From: Paenibacillus dendritiformis
GTDB lineage: Bacteria; Bacillota; Bacilli; Paenibacillales; Paenibacillaceae
Reading direction: 5' to 3'
DNA length: 64,000 nucleotides
NCBI RefSeq assembly: GCF_945605565.1
Contig: NZ_OX216966.1
Location: 3,030,001 to 3,094,000 of the forward strand
The translations under genes were made by a program, and so were the position numbers. Positions 18,577-27,344 of the stretch are shown here, one piece after another. A model generated the notes under the pieces. That model worked only from the letters and a program-made list of their open reading frames with translations. It was not told where the DNA came from and ran no database searches. Every line of letters begins with the position of its first letter. The stretch's first letter is position 1.

Positions 18577-20892
18577 ATGAAGCCGAATGAACAGGGAACA
18601 GCAAGCGTGACAGACGCAAAGACGCAGGATGCCGTAACCGTTGTCGGGTACGCGGATCGATTCAGCGTCCAGCCCGGCCAAGCACTGAATTTTATGATCG
18701 ATACGGCCAGTTCGAGTTATACCGCCAATGTGGTGCGGTTATGCGGCGGGATGCCGGATCCGGACCATTCGACCTATTTGCCGACCGAACCGGTACCCGC
18801 GGATTGCGCCGGAGAATACCCGGGACGTCGGAAGACCACCGCGATCGGCTCCTATGCCGACCTGCCGCTGCCGGAGGAATGGATGCAAGCCGGGGAATTC
18901 TCTCTTCAAATGTGGGTATATCCGACGATTCCCCAATATGGCAAGGCTCAGACGATCTGGTCTGCCAAATCCGCCGACGGTTCATCCGGGGCGGATGTGA
19001 CGCTGGACAAGGACGGACATGTAACGTTTTCCTTGATCGGCGGGTGCGGTTATTCCGTTGCCGTTCGGGCCGAAGCGCCGTTGAACGGTCATGAGTGGCA
19101 CTTCGTCGCCGTTCAATATTCCGGCAGCCGCGAAGAGGCCATGCTCTTCGTGAGTCAACGGGCCGGCTGGAGGCCCGACGACGGCACGCAAGTCTGCAAG
19201 GCGGCCGTGAAGCTGGACTACAGTCAAGCGGTCATCTCCAGGGTGCTGCTGGCTGCGGATTCGGACTCTGCGGCTCCAGGCGGCGTGTCCCGCCATTATA
19301 ACGGAAAAATCGGAAACCCGCGTTTGTTCCAGCATTATTTTTCCGAGTCCGAGCTGCATGACATGGCGCGCGGCACGAACACGGAGCCCGATGGCGCGCA
19401 TCTCATTGCCGATTATGACTTCAGCGTCGGCATATCGTCGACCCGCCTCTCCGATCGGTCGGCTGGAGGGCATCACGGGATTTTGCGCCAAGGCGGTACC
19501 CGGGCCGTGACAAGCCACAATTGGACCGGGGAGCAGACTGACTACCGGCTCGCGCCGGAACAATACGCGGCCATTCATTTTCATGACAACGACATCGAGA
19601 ATGCCGGTTGGGAAGCCGACATCACGTGGCGGATCCCGCAGGATCTGCGAAGCGGCATCTATGCGCTGAAGCTGGAGGCCGAAGGCAGCGTCGATTACAT
19701 TCCGTTTTTTGTGCGGCCGACGCAGGGAACGGCAACCGCTCCCGTCCTGTTCCTGGCGCCGACCAATACGTATCTCGCTTATGGCAACGAGCGGCTGTTC
19801 AAGTATGCCAAAGACTATTTGGGCGAGGATTATGTTCCTCCGGCGCAGGATGTTTATTTGGACGAGCATCCGGAAATGGGCAGCTCCATTTATGACCTGC
19901 ACAACGATGGCAGCGGGGTACAATATTCTTCCCGGCTGCGCCCGCTCCTGAATATCCGGCCTCATTACCGGAACTGGCGGGCTGTGCGCCATTTCTCCGC
20001 CGATCTGTACATTACCGGCTGGCTGGAGTCGCGGGGGCAGAGCCATGACATCGCCACGGACGAAGACTTGCACCATGAAGGCGCCGATTTGCTGGGCCGT
20101 TACAAGGTAGTGATCACCGGCAGCCATCCCGAATATTGGACGCGCCCGATGATGAAAGCGCTGGAGCAGTATTTGGCGGAGGGCGGCCGCTTAATGTATC
20201 TGGGAGGCAACGGATTTTATTGGGTGACGAGTCTGGATCCGGAGCGGCCTCATCTATTGGAAGTGCGGCGCGGCAACGCCGGCTCGCGCTCCTCGGATTC
20301 TCCGCCGGGCGAACTCTTTCACAGCACGACAGGAGAGCCCGGAGGCATATGGCGTCATTTCGGTTACGTCCCTCAGCGGCTTGTCGGGGTAGGCGTGACC
20401 GCTTTGGGCGGCGGCATGGCATGCGGTTACCGCCGATTGGAAGACAGCTTCCATCCGTCGGCGCGGTTTATTTTTGAAGGCATCGGCGATGACGAGATCA
20501 TTGGCGACTTCGGATACGCGGCTGGCGGGGCGGCCGGCGACGAGATCGATCGCTATGATCTCAAATTCGGCACGCCTCCGCATACGCTCTGGCTGGCCAC
20601 GTCCACTGGATTCAATAATAATTACCAATTTGTGCATGAAGATCAATTAAATACGGCACCAGGTCAAGGAGGATGCGATAATCCGCTTGTACGGGCGGAC
20701 ATGACCTATTTCGATATCCACGGCGGGGGCGCGGTCTTCTCCGTCGGTTCGATCAACTGGGCGGGGAGTCTTGCCTGGAACGATTATGACAACAATGTCG
20801 CCCGCATTAGCGATAACGTCCTGAAGCGGATGTTGGCGGAGCACGACAGTCATGCGGCCTCAACGGCCGGGTCGAGTGCCGCGCCATCCTGA
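18577..20892 (+). CDS. N,N-dimethylformamidase large-subunit-like protein with a LamG-like domain
   Basis: A 771-residue protein matching the large (beta) subunit of N,N-dimethylformamidase in length and layout. It has an N-terminal beta domain (about 15-110), a laminin-G/concanavalin-like domain (about 110-260, with FSLQMWVYPT and HYNGKIGNPRLF), and a C-terminal catalytic-type domain from about 380. The last contains FLAPTNTYLAYGN, HPEMGSSIYDLHNDG, TGSHPEYW and YLGGNGFYW. The known enzyme hydrolyses dimethylformamide with a small alpha subunit. No small-subunit gene is seen here. There is no obvious signal peptide. A clear GGAGG site precedes ATG 18577. Its place between a biosynthetic cluster and a secreted phosphatase suggests amide hydrolysis on a natural product rather than solvent degradation. 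That role is inferred. Confidence 0.85.
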   Translation: MKPNEQGTASVTDAKTQDAVTVVGYADRFSVQPGQALNFMIDTASSSYTANVVRLCGGMPDPDHSTYLPTEPVPADCAGEYPGRRKTTAIGSYADLPLPEEWMQAGEFSLQMWVYPTIPQYGKAQTIWSAKSADGSSGADVTLDKDGHVTFSLIGGCGYSVAVRAEAPLNGHEWHFVAVQYSGSREEAMLFVSQRAGWRPDDGTQVCKAAVKLDYSQAVISRVLLAADSDSAAPGGVSRHYNGKIGNPRLFQHYFSESELHDMARGTNTEPDGAHLIADYDFSVGISSTRLSDRSAGGHHGILRQGGTRAVTSHNWTGEQTDYRLAPEQYAAIHFHDNDIENAGWEADITWRIPQDLRSGIYALKLEAEGSVDYIPFFVRPTQGTATAPVLFLAPTNTYLAYGNERLFKYAKDYLGEDYVPPAQDVYLDEHPEMGSSIYDLHNDGSGVQYSSRLRPLLNIRPHYRNWRAVRHFSADLYITGWLESRGQSHDIATDEDLHHEGADLLGRYKVVITGSHPEYWTRPMMKALEQYLAEGGRLMYLGGNGFYWVTSLDPERPHLLEVRRGNAGSRSSDSPPGELFHSTTGEPGGIWRHFGYVPQRLVGVGVTALGGGMACGYRRLEDSFHPSARFIFEGIGDDEIIGDFGYAAGGAAGDEIDRYDLKFGTPPHTLWLATSTGFNNNYQFVHEDQLNTAPGQGGCDNPLVRADMTYFDIHGGGAVFSVGSINWAGSLAWNDYDNNVARISDNVLKRMLAEHDSHAASTAGSSAAPS

Positions 20893-20954
20893 TTCGTCCA
20901 GGGACAGCAGGGGGACCGGCGACGGAATAAGCTTGAGGATGGGGGAAATGAAGG

Positions 20955-22256
20955 ATGACACGTAAACTTGCCGCGATCGTTTTGGCAACCGTGCTTGCCT
21001 GTTTTCATGTTGGCTTTCCGGCCAATTCGGCAGTCGCGGCCTCGACGAAGGCGAAAAACGTTATTTTTATGGTTCCGGACGGCTTTTCACCCGCCTATGC
21101 CGCCAGCTACCGCTTATACAAAGGCGAGCTATCCGCAATGGATTCGATGCTTGCAGGGATGGTGAGGACGTACTCGGCCAATTCCGCGTTAACCGATTCC
21201 GCCGCTGCCGCGACGGCGATGGCGACGGGGCACAAGACGAACAACGGGATGATCGGGACGACTCCGGACGGAAAACAGCGCCGTACGATTCTCGAGGCGG
21301 CGCGGGAACAAGGCAAGTCAACCGGTCTGGTCGCCACTTCGAGCATTACCGATGCGACGCCGGCCGCTTTTTCGTCGCATATCGCCTCCCGCGAGGAAGA
21401 AAGCGATATCGCACCTCAGCAGTTGGAAAATGCCGATGTCCTGCTGGGAGGGGGCAAGACCTTCTTTCTGCCCGAGTCGCTCGGGGGCAAACAAAAGTCA
21501 CGCAATCTTGTGGAGGAAGCAAGGCGCAGCGGTTACACCATCGTGGAGGACCGCACTCAACTGCAGGCCGCAAAAGGCAGCAAGCTGCTCGGGTTGTTCG
21601 CGGGCGGGGACATGGCCCCCGAGCTTGATCGGGAGCATACGAATGAACCCAGCTTGAAGGAAATGACCGCGAAAGCGATCGACGTTCTCCGTCAAAATAA
21701 AGCCGGCTTTTTCCTGCTGGTGGAAGGGAGCCAGATCGATTCGGCCGGGCATTACAATGACGCCGCATGGGCCATGAAAGACACCCAGGCGTTCGAAGAG
21801 GCGGTCGCGCTGGCAATCGACTTCGCCACAAAGGACGGCAACACGTTAGTCGTTGTCGTCGGCGATCATGATACAGGAGGGATGTCGGTCGGCGGATACG
21901 GTCAGACGGATGCCAAGCTTAAAGTGCTGCATCATGTCACAGCATCCGGACTCTATATGGCCGACAAGCTGAAGGCGGACAGAAGCAATGCCGCGGAAGT
22001 CCTTAAAACGTATGCGGGCATTGATGCGACCGCAGAGGAAGCAGTCAAGATCAAGAACGCCGAAGATACGGTCCATGCCATTAACGGCATCATTAGCGAA
22101 CGTGCCCTGATATCCTGGACAACCTATTTGCACACCGGCGTGGACGTGCAAATCTATGCGTTCGGTCCGGGGGCCGATTTGTTCCGGGGTTTGCACGACA
22201 ATACGGATTTGCCGCTTCTCGTCGCGCAAGTGCTGCATATCGATTTTAAGCGCTAA
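20955..22256 (+). CDS. Secreted alkaline phosphatase (PhoA family)
   Basis: A 433-residue PhoA-superfamily enzyme. A signal peptide (hydrophobic residues ~5-27, likely cleavage after AVA) leads into the metal-binding PDG at 41-43 and the nucleophile Ser82 in LTDSAAAATAMATG. EGSQIDSAGH and VVVGDHDTGG supply further metal ligands, and LHTGVDVQIYAFGP is near the end. It hydrolyses phosphomonoesters outside the membrane. It begins 62 bases after the DMFase-like gene, with a GGGGAAATGAAGG region upstream, and both end at the terminator near 22305. Amicoumacin is a known precedent in which a cluster-encoded alkaline phosphatase reactivates a phosphorylated product. No kinase is visible here, so ordinary phosphate scavenging remains possible. 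Confidence 0.93.
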   Translation: MTRKLAAIVLATVLACFHVGFPANSAVAASTKAKNVIFMVPDGFSPAYAASYRLYKGELSAMDSMLAGMVRTYSANSALTDSAAAATAMATGHKTNNGMIGTTPDGKQRRTILEAAREQGKSTGLVATSSITDATPAAFSSHIASREEESDIAPQQLENADVLLGGGKTFFLPESLGGKQKSRNLVEEARRSGYTIVEDRTQLQAAKGSKLLGLFAGGDMAPELDREHTNEPSLKEMTAKAIDVLRQNKAGFFLLVEGSQIDSAGHYNDAAWAMKDTQAFEEAVALAIDFATKDGNTLVVVVGDHDTGGMSVGGYGQTDAKLKVLHHVTASGLYMADKLKADRSNAAEVLKTYAGIDATAEEAVKIKNAEDTVHAINGIISERALISWTTYLHTGVDVQIYAFGPGADLFRGLHDNTDLPLLVAQVLHIDFKR

Positions 22257-22291
22257 CCGCCAGAAGAAGTGAAGCTGGCCGTGAAAAGAAG

Positions 22292-22318
22292 GGGGCTGTC
22301 TCGCGATGAGACAGCCCC
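22292..22318 (+). terminator. Strong terminator hairpin after the phosphatase gene
   Basis: Arms GGGGCTGTCTC (22292-22302) and GAGACAGCCCC (22308-22318) pair perfectly around a GCGAT loop, followed by TTATT. The short T-run is imperfect, but the position 36 bases past the stop fits termination. Confidence 0.8.
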
Positions 22319-22499
22319 TTATTCTCAACGCTCGACTCGTCGGAAAACTGCAAATCTGCAGCTTTCTTCTATGAGGTGTACTCCGTTACAGGGAATCCTG
22401 CAAAACGGCATCAATTTCAGCCTATTACATGGTAATAAGTCAAAAAACGCCGAAAATAATGTATTTTTGCATCAATTTAATAAAATAGCGGATTAAATA

Positions 22500-22533
22500 C
22501 AATGAAATCCTGCATCTACGCAGGATTTCATTG
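22500..22533. terminator. Perfect 14-bp inverted repeat, possible terminator for the flavohemoglobin gene
   Basis: CAATGAAATCCTGC (22500-22513) pairs perfectly with 22520-22533 around a 6-base loop. It lies 177 bases beyond the stop of the leftward flavohemoglobin gene, but neither strand has a good T-run, so its role is uncertain. Nothing else supportable lies between 22320 and 22710; this stretch is AT-rich up to 22500 and GC-rich after it. Confidence 0.45.
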
Positions 22534-22710
22534 CCTCATGCATCATCTGCCGTTGTGCCCGCCGCCGGCTTCTCGGTTATTCCGTCTTGCCCCGCTTCCT
22601 TAAGCACCGCCTATCGGGACAGCCTCGATTTTTGCCTGAACCTCCCCGATAATTTGGCGCAACCGTCCCCGATATATTGGCGGATCCGTGCTCCTGGGGC
22701 AAGCTTGCCG

Positions 22711-23934
22711 TTACGCTTCCTCCAATACTCCGGCCGGCCCGAAAAACTCATAATGAATTCGTTCGGGTGCGACGCCAAGTCCGGTCAGAGCCCGGTAGAC
22801 GGCCTTCATGAACGGTACCGGCCCGCAGAAGTACGCATCCGCCCGCTGCCACACCTCGGCCGGCAAGGCGGATGCCAGCCATGCCTCGTCAATGAATCCT
22901 TGGCGGTCACAAGCGTCGCCCGCTTCGGGGCGTTCGTAGCAGACGAAGCTCCGAATGCGTTCATTTGCTTCCGTCAAGGCGCGGACCTCGTCCTGGAACG
23001 CATGCACGCGGCGATGCCGTGCGGAATGAATGAAATAAACGTCCCGATCCGGCTCATGCTTTGCCAGTGTTTGCAGCATGCTCATCATAGGCGTGATGCC
23101 TACGCCGCCGCTGAGGAGCACGACCGGCGAAGCTGTGCCCGCACGCAGCGTGAAGTCGCCGGCAGGCGCCGTCAGCTCCAGCCGATCGCCTTCCTGCACA
23201 ACGTCATGCAGATAGCAGGAGACGATGCCGGCAGGGGAATGATCATCGCCGCCCTCGCGCTTGACGCTAATGCGGTAGGTGTCCCCCACTGGAGCCTGGG
23301 ACAGGCTGTAATGGCGCAAATGCGTATTCTCCGAACCCTCGGGCTTCACCCGTACCGTAATATACTGTCCCGGAAGATAAGAAGAGATGTCGCCGCCATC
23401 TTCCGGCTGAAGATAGAACGACGTAATGACATCCGATTCCGGCGCCTTGCGGATGACACGGAAGCTGCGGAAGCCTTCCCAGCCGCCTTCCGCCTCCGCC
23501 GCGGCCCGGTACATATCCCGCTCGACCTGGATGAAAATATCGGAGATGACGCCGTACGCCTCCGCCCAGGCTTCCAAAATGTCATCGGTCGCCGCATCTC
23601 CAAGCACATCCTTGATGGCCAGCAGCAGATGCTTCCCTACAATCGGGTAATGCTCCGGCTGAATATGGAGGGCACGGTGCTTGTGGCCGATCTGCTTCAC
23701 GACCGGCATAATGTCCTCCAGGCGGTCGATATGCGCCGCCGCGGCATAAATGGCCGAGGCGAGCGCCTGCGATTGGCGGCCCTGCCGCTGGTTCGCGTGA
23801 TTGAAAATATTGAGCAACTCGGGATGATTCGAGAACATCATTTCATAGAACCGCTTCGTAATCTGTCGGCCATGCGCTTCCAGAACGGGCACGGTCGACT
23901 TCACAATTTCAATGGTGCGCGGTGTCAGCATCAT
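22711..23934 (-). CDS. hmp: Flavohemoglobin (nitric oxide dioxygenase)
   Basis: A 407-residue protein of standard length. The globin domain is about 1-140, with the proximal His in QIGHKHRALHI. The FAD-binding ferredoxin-reductase domain is about 150-255, with the LRHYSLS flavin motif. The NAD(P)H domain is about 265-400, with LLSGGVGITPMMSM and FCGPVPFM. It converts NO and O2 to nitrate and protects against nitrosative stress in the cytoplasm. It starts at ATG 23934, with AAAGGATGAG on the minus strand as ribosome site. Two palindromes upstream, including a CRP/FNR-like GTGA-N6-TCAC, suggest control by oxygen or NO status. Confidence 0.97.
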   Translation of the reverse strand: MMLTPRTIEIVKSTVPVLEAHGRQITKRFYEMMFSNHPELLNIFNHANQRQGRQSQALASAIYAAAAHIDRLEDIMPVVKQIGHKHRALHIQPEHYPIVGKHLLLAIKDVLGDAATDDILEAWAEAYGVISDIFIQVERDMYRAAAEAEGGWEGFRSFRVIRKAPESDVITSFYLQPEDGGDISSYLPGQYITVRVKPEGSENTHLRHYSLSQAPVGDTYRISVKREGGDDHSPAGIVSCYLHDVVQEGDRLELTAPAGDFTLRAGTASPVVLLSGGVGITPMMSMLQTLAKHEPDRDVYFIHSARHRRVHAFQDEVRALTEANERIRSFVCYERPEAGDACDRQGFIDEAWLASALPAEVWQRADAYFCGPVPFMKAVYRALTGLGVAPERIHYEFFGPAGVLEEA

Positions 23935-23956
23935 ATCTCATCCTTTCATAAGTGAA

Positions 23957-24003
23957 ATTCCGCAACGGAATGACTCCAGTCTAACGAAGTGATATAGATC
24001 ACT
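23957..24003 (-). promoter_or_regulatory. Upstream operator region of hmp: FNR/CRP-like palindrome plus a second palindrome
   Basis: AGTGATATAGATCACT at 23988-24003 contains GTGA-N6-TCAC, the core of the CRP/FNR consensus. ATTCCGCAACGGAAT at 23957-23971 is a perfect 6-bp-arm palindrome just 23 bases before the hmp start. Neither matches the Bacillus NsrR consensus well. Binding by an Fnr-type regulator is inferred. Confidence 0.45.
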
Positions 24004-24470
24004 ATGTGATCTTGCGCACAGCAAACGTGAGATATTCGTGAACGACGGAGCATTTTCGAGATAAACCGGGAGGGAGCCGTTCAAACATGGAGCGGAGCGA
24101 GCGAGATACGGGGACAATGCGATTAATACAGGACGGAGGCGATATTCGGAGCATAGGTCCGGTAGGGCCGGAATATACATTATGATATAATACAGGTATA
24201 GCAACATGTTGCAACCCGGTATTGGTTCAAAATGCCAAATCAAAAAAAGAAAGGATCAGGATACCAATGTGTCCCCGAAGGATGCTTCCCCAAAGGACAG
24301 TCTGGAAACGTTATGATCTTTCTTACATCTAGCTTCCTCTCGCAGAGAACCGTCACTCGATGTAGACTGACTGCGAAGGAAGCGTGAAATGATGCGAAGG
24401 ACCTGCTCCTCTATCTGTCTTCCCGCCGTCGGTCGAAGGACGAATCCACGAACGACGAGAGGGAACCAAG
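24004..24470. other. Intergenic region between hmp and the yitT-like gene
   Basis: It contains a perfect extended -10 (TGATATAAT, 24183-24191) pointing right and a 12-bp palindrome GCAACATGTTGC at 24201-24212. A 51-codon open frame from ATG 24232 lacks a ribosome site. The rest is not recognisable. The promoter probably drives the membrane-protein gene at 24471 through a long leader. Confidence 0.4.
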
Positions 24471-25118
24471 ATGAGGAAAAACGAACAATTACGTCATATT
24501 GTATGGATGTTGTTAGGCTCAATGCTGTTGGCTTTCAGCTATTATCACATTAATTTTCAGAATCACCTGGCTGAAGGCGGATTTGTCGGTCTCGCGCTGA
24601 TCGGAAAATATACGTTCGACTGGTCGCCCGCGCTGACCGTCCTGATGCTCGATATCCCGGTATTCATTGCCGCTTGGTTCTTCCAGGGGCGAAGGTTCAT
24701 CATGAATACCGCGATGGCGACGGGAGTGTTCTCCCTTACCTATGAGCTCTGCGAGCGCTACTCGCCGTGGGTGATGAATTTCGGCAGCAATATGGTGCTG
24801 GCAGCCGTCGTATCCGGAGTGCTGACCGGCTTCGCCGCGGGAATCGTGCTCCGTCACGGAGGCGCGACGGGCGGCGATGATATCGTAGCCTTATTCATCA
24901 GCCGCTGGACGAAGTTAAGCGTCGGCACGGTGTTTATCATTATCGACATTGTGGTGCTGCTGGTCTCCTTGTTCTATTTGCCGCTGTGGGATACGTTGTA
25001 TACCATTCTCGCGGTAAGCATTGGGGGCAAGGTCATTACCTGGACCGTACAGGCAGGCGTGCCGCGGCGTGCCGTACCGGTGCGTTCGCAGACGGCCGTT
25101 CACCATCAGCATGGTTAA
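24471..25118 (+). CDS. YitT family membrane protein, short form
   Basis: A 215-residue integral membrane protein with about five hydrophobic segments and family motifs such as GGFVGLALIGKY near the start and RHGGATGGDDIVALFI around 125-140. Typical YitT proteins have a further C-terminal cytoplasmic DUF2179 domain. This one ends after the membrane part with a short polar tail, making it a short family form. It starts at ATG 24471 with a modest GAGAGGGA site. The substrate is unknown for the family. A terminator follows 18 bases after the stop. Confidence 0.82.
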   Translation: MRKNEQLRHIVWMLLGSMLLAFSYYHINFQNHLAEGGFVGLALIGKYTFDWSPALTVLMLDIPVFIAAWFFQGRRFIMNTAMATGVFSLTYELCERYSPWVMNFGSNMVLAAVVSGVLTGFAAGIVLRHGGATGGDDIVALFISRWTKLSVGTVFIIIDIVVLLVSLFYLPLWDTLYTILAVSIGGKVITWTVQAGVPRRAVPVRSQTAVHHQHG

Positions 25119-25136
25119 TATACAACATGAGCTAAG

Positions 25137-25187
25137 GCCCGTCCGATCTCTTCCCGCGGGGGAAGGACCGGACGGGTCTTTTTTTTG
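25137..25187 (+). terminator. Rho-independent terminator after yitT-like gene
   Basis: Inverted arms GACCCGTCCG-like (25137 onward, as GGCCCGTCCG) and CGGACGGGTC enclose a GC-rich loop and are followed by eight T. Confidence 0.85.
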
Positions 25188-25268
25188 CGCGAAATCGGGG
25201 CCGGAATGCATGTTCGTCCAATTTTTGGCATAGGCTTGTGTCAAAGGCATATGGAAGGAGGACGACGG

Positions 25269-26078
25269 ATGGAAGGGTTAATGAAGTCGATGCTCGATAA
25301 GCTGCCTCCGTGGGCATATCAAGTATTCGCGGTCGTCATGGCCGCGGGCATGATTTTTTATTTCGTGAAGACGCTCTACATCAATAAAAAGCTTAGCGAT
25401 ATGATAGCCGACGTCATGCGCCGTGACGATCGGATGCAAGATATTCAGCTCCGGATGGACGAACTGCGGAGCGCCCAGATTATGCACGAGCATACAGCCC
25501 AGCAGACGCTGTCGGCGCTGCGCGACGTGAAGCCGTTCATGGATGCGCTGAACGATATCCGGGCGATCGCGGATCCGTATGCCGTCCTGACCGAGGCGTC
25601 CTTCCTGCTGCAGCGGATGCTGGATATACTGGCCGTCGACATGAAGCTGAAGGCGGGGGGACACCACCGCTGCGGCATCTGGCTGCATGCGGATCAGATG
25701 CTGACGCTGCGCTTCGCCTCGGCGGGCTTCCCGAAGCATTATGTCGGGGAGCGCCAGCTGCATGTCGATCGCTCGGTAGCCGGGAGATCCTACCGGAAGC
25801 AGGCGATCGTGCAGAGTGCGGATGTGACGAAGGATGAGGATTGGGAGCGGAATACGGACTCCAAGAGTCCGTACCAGGCATTGATGTGCTTGCCGCTTGG
25901 CACTTACGGGGTACTCACCATCGACGGGCTGGAGCCGTTCCATGACTCCGGCCGGGCCATCGGAGAAATCTATGCGTCGCTCTCGACCGGAATCATTGCG
26001 GAGTATATCGCCGCCTACCGGAGATGGTCGCAGACCGATCACGGGAGCACCAGCTTCGGGACGTACGGAGTCATGTAA
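25269..26078 (+). CDS. Membrane-anchored GAF-domain protein
   Basis: A 269-residue protein. It has one N-terminal transmembrane segment (about 13-36, WAYQVFAVVMAAGMIFYFV), a short coiled or helical linker, and a GAF-like domain from about 110 to 265 (LTEASFLLQRMLDILAV, ALMCLPLGTYGVLTIDG). It starts at ATG 25269 with AAGGAGG 8 bases upstream; in-frame extension further upstream lacks a site. No output domain follows, so it may bind a small ligand or a partner. The role is unknown. Confidence 0.75.
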   Translation: MEGLMKSMLDKLPPWAYQVFAVVMAAGMIFYFVKTLYINKKLSDMIADVMRRDDRMQDIQLRMDELRSAQIMHEHTAQQTLSALRDVKPFMDALNDIRAIADPYAVLTEASFLLQRMLDILAVDMKLKAGGHHRCGIWLHADQMLTLRFASAGFPKHYVGERQLHVDRSVAGRSYRKQAIVQSADVTKDEDWERNTDSKSPYQALMCLPLGTYGVLTIDGLEPFHDSGRAIGEIYASLSTGIIAEYIAAYRRWSQTDHGSTSFGTYGVM

Positions 26079-26102
26079 GTGCCGCTGCGGTTGTTTTCCT
26101 GT

Positions 26103-26313
26103 TTATTTCCGAAATAGCGCCAGCAGCAGCGACCCGACGATACATTATGATGCAGGTAACGATGGGAAAATAAAAAGTAGAGCCGCCGTTTTTGACAACG
26201 ATGTCGCCCGGCAGGCGGCCGAACGGGATCCAGCGGCCCAACACGGCCCACAATAATCCGACGACGATAAGGACAATCCCTGCCCCGATCAACAGCTTCG
26301 GCATGGAAGGCAT
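26103..26313 (-). pseudogene. DUF2905 family small membrane protein, frameshifted near its C-terminus
   Basis: From ATG 26313 (AAAGGAGT 7 bases upstream) the sequence reads as a DUF2905 protein: MPSMPKLLIGAGIVL, then GRLPGDIVVKNGG and TFYFPIVTCII. In the current frame it then becomes polar and runs on to 26071. The +1 neighbouring frame instead gives IVGSLLLALFRK and a stop at 26103, which is the expected second membrane helix of this family. A single extra base near 26140 explains this. It may be a real mutation or a sequencing error. The upstream portion is fully conserved, so decay, if real, is recent. Confidence 0.7.
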
Positions 26314-26524
26314 AGCGCCCACTCCTTTCTTGCGGCCGCGCCCGGCAAGCGGGGGCCAGCCTGTTCTTTTCTATAGTATACCCGCATTGGCAACCGATGC
26401 GCATTCGAGCGCAGGGACGAATTTATAAAATTCTGATAAAATCGGGTGCCAGACGGTTACAAATCGGGCAACCTTGGGTATACTAAGAAGGAAAGGCATA
26501 CCCATCACAAGGAGGGGATAGAGC

Positions 26525-26773
26525 ATGGAGCAATTCACGATCAATCTCAACCAAATTGGTGGCGCTTATCAGCAGGGCGATTGGGAGCATATCGACGCCA
26601 TTTACAAGCGGGCTCGAGCGCGAATTACCCAGGGCAGCCCTGTCGTCCTCTATCGGGATACGACGAACGGTTCATTCATTACCGTGCGCGTATATGAGCA
26701 ATTAAGCGAGCTGGAGGAATGGATACAGCATATGGAAGAAGAGTACGGTCTGACAGAACCCTATCTGTTATAA
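26525..26773 (+). CDS. Small hypothetical protein (82 aa)
   Basis: An 82-residue acidic, soluble protein with an excellent AAGGAGGGG site 9 bases before ATG 26525 and its own terminator 18 bases after the stop. No family is recognised. It is rich in aromatic and acidic residues (DWEHIDAIYKRAR, EEWIQHMEEEYGLTEPYLL) with no signal or membrane segment. It looks like a stable monocistronic gene. Confidence 0.75.
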   Translation: MEQFTINLNQIGGAYQQGDWEHIDAIYKRARARITQGSPVVLYRDTTNGSFITVRVYEQLSELEEWIQHMEEEYGLTEPYLL

Positions 26774-26790
26774 CTGTGCTGTCAATAGAG

Positions 26791-26817
26791 AGCCGCCGGG
26801 CAACTGGCGGCTTTTTT
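26791..26817 (+). terminator. Terminator immediately upstream of the group II intron
   Basis: AGCCGCC (26791-26797) pairs with GGCGGCT (26806-26812), followed by six T. The intron begins 10 bases later. Confidence 0.9.
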
Positions 26818-27344
26818 GTATCCAGCGTGCCCAGAGGCACGTATCTTCTAGCCGGTGAAAGTCCGGTCGCGGGAGGAGCCAAGTCCCCGCGTAGCTAGGA
26901 TACCTGCGTACGGCGAAATCTGTGCGTAGAAGCGTATCGACGAAAGTACCTGTCGGAGACAGGGCGAGCGACATACCAGGCCGTAACATAAAGTGAATCC
27001 TGCCGCGTCGTCAAAAAGGCCTCGCAAGAGGGAAGAGAGGATGCCGAGTCCCGTGGTTATGGACGAAGGCCAAGGAAGTTGCCTGGAACTTGGAGCGGCA
27101 GCGAAGAATCCTCCGGCGTAAGGGGATCGGCATGGTATGAAAGAGGATGCAGTGAACTGGGGAGACCCTCCCCTGCACGGTTTTTTTTTTCGTAAAAGGA
27201 TGCTCTATAAGCCAAAAGGTGAAGTGAGCTATTCGCAGGAAGGGAGTCCGAGGGGCTCCTATTACCGAAGAACCGCAGGACAACATAACCTGCGGGAGGG
27301 AAGGAGCCCTGCTTTGTTCATGTTTCTTAAGGAGGTACGAGTCA

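Noticed and set aside
24232..24387. A 51-codon frame from ATG 24232 beginning MPNQKKKGSG
   Set aside because: No ribosome binding site, no recognised spore-peptide family match, and composition typical of non-coding DNA.
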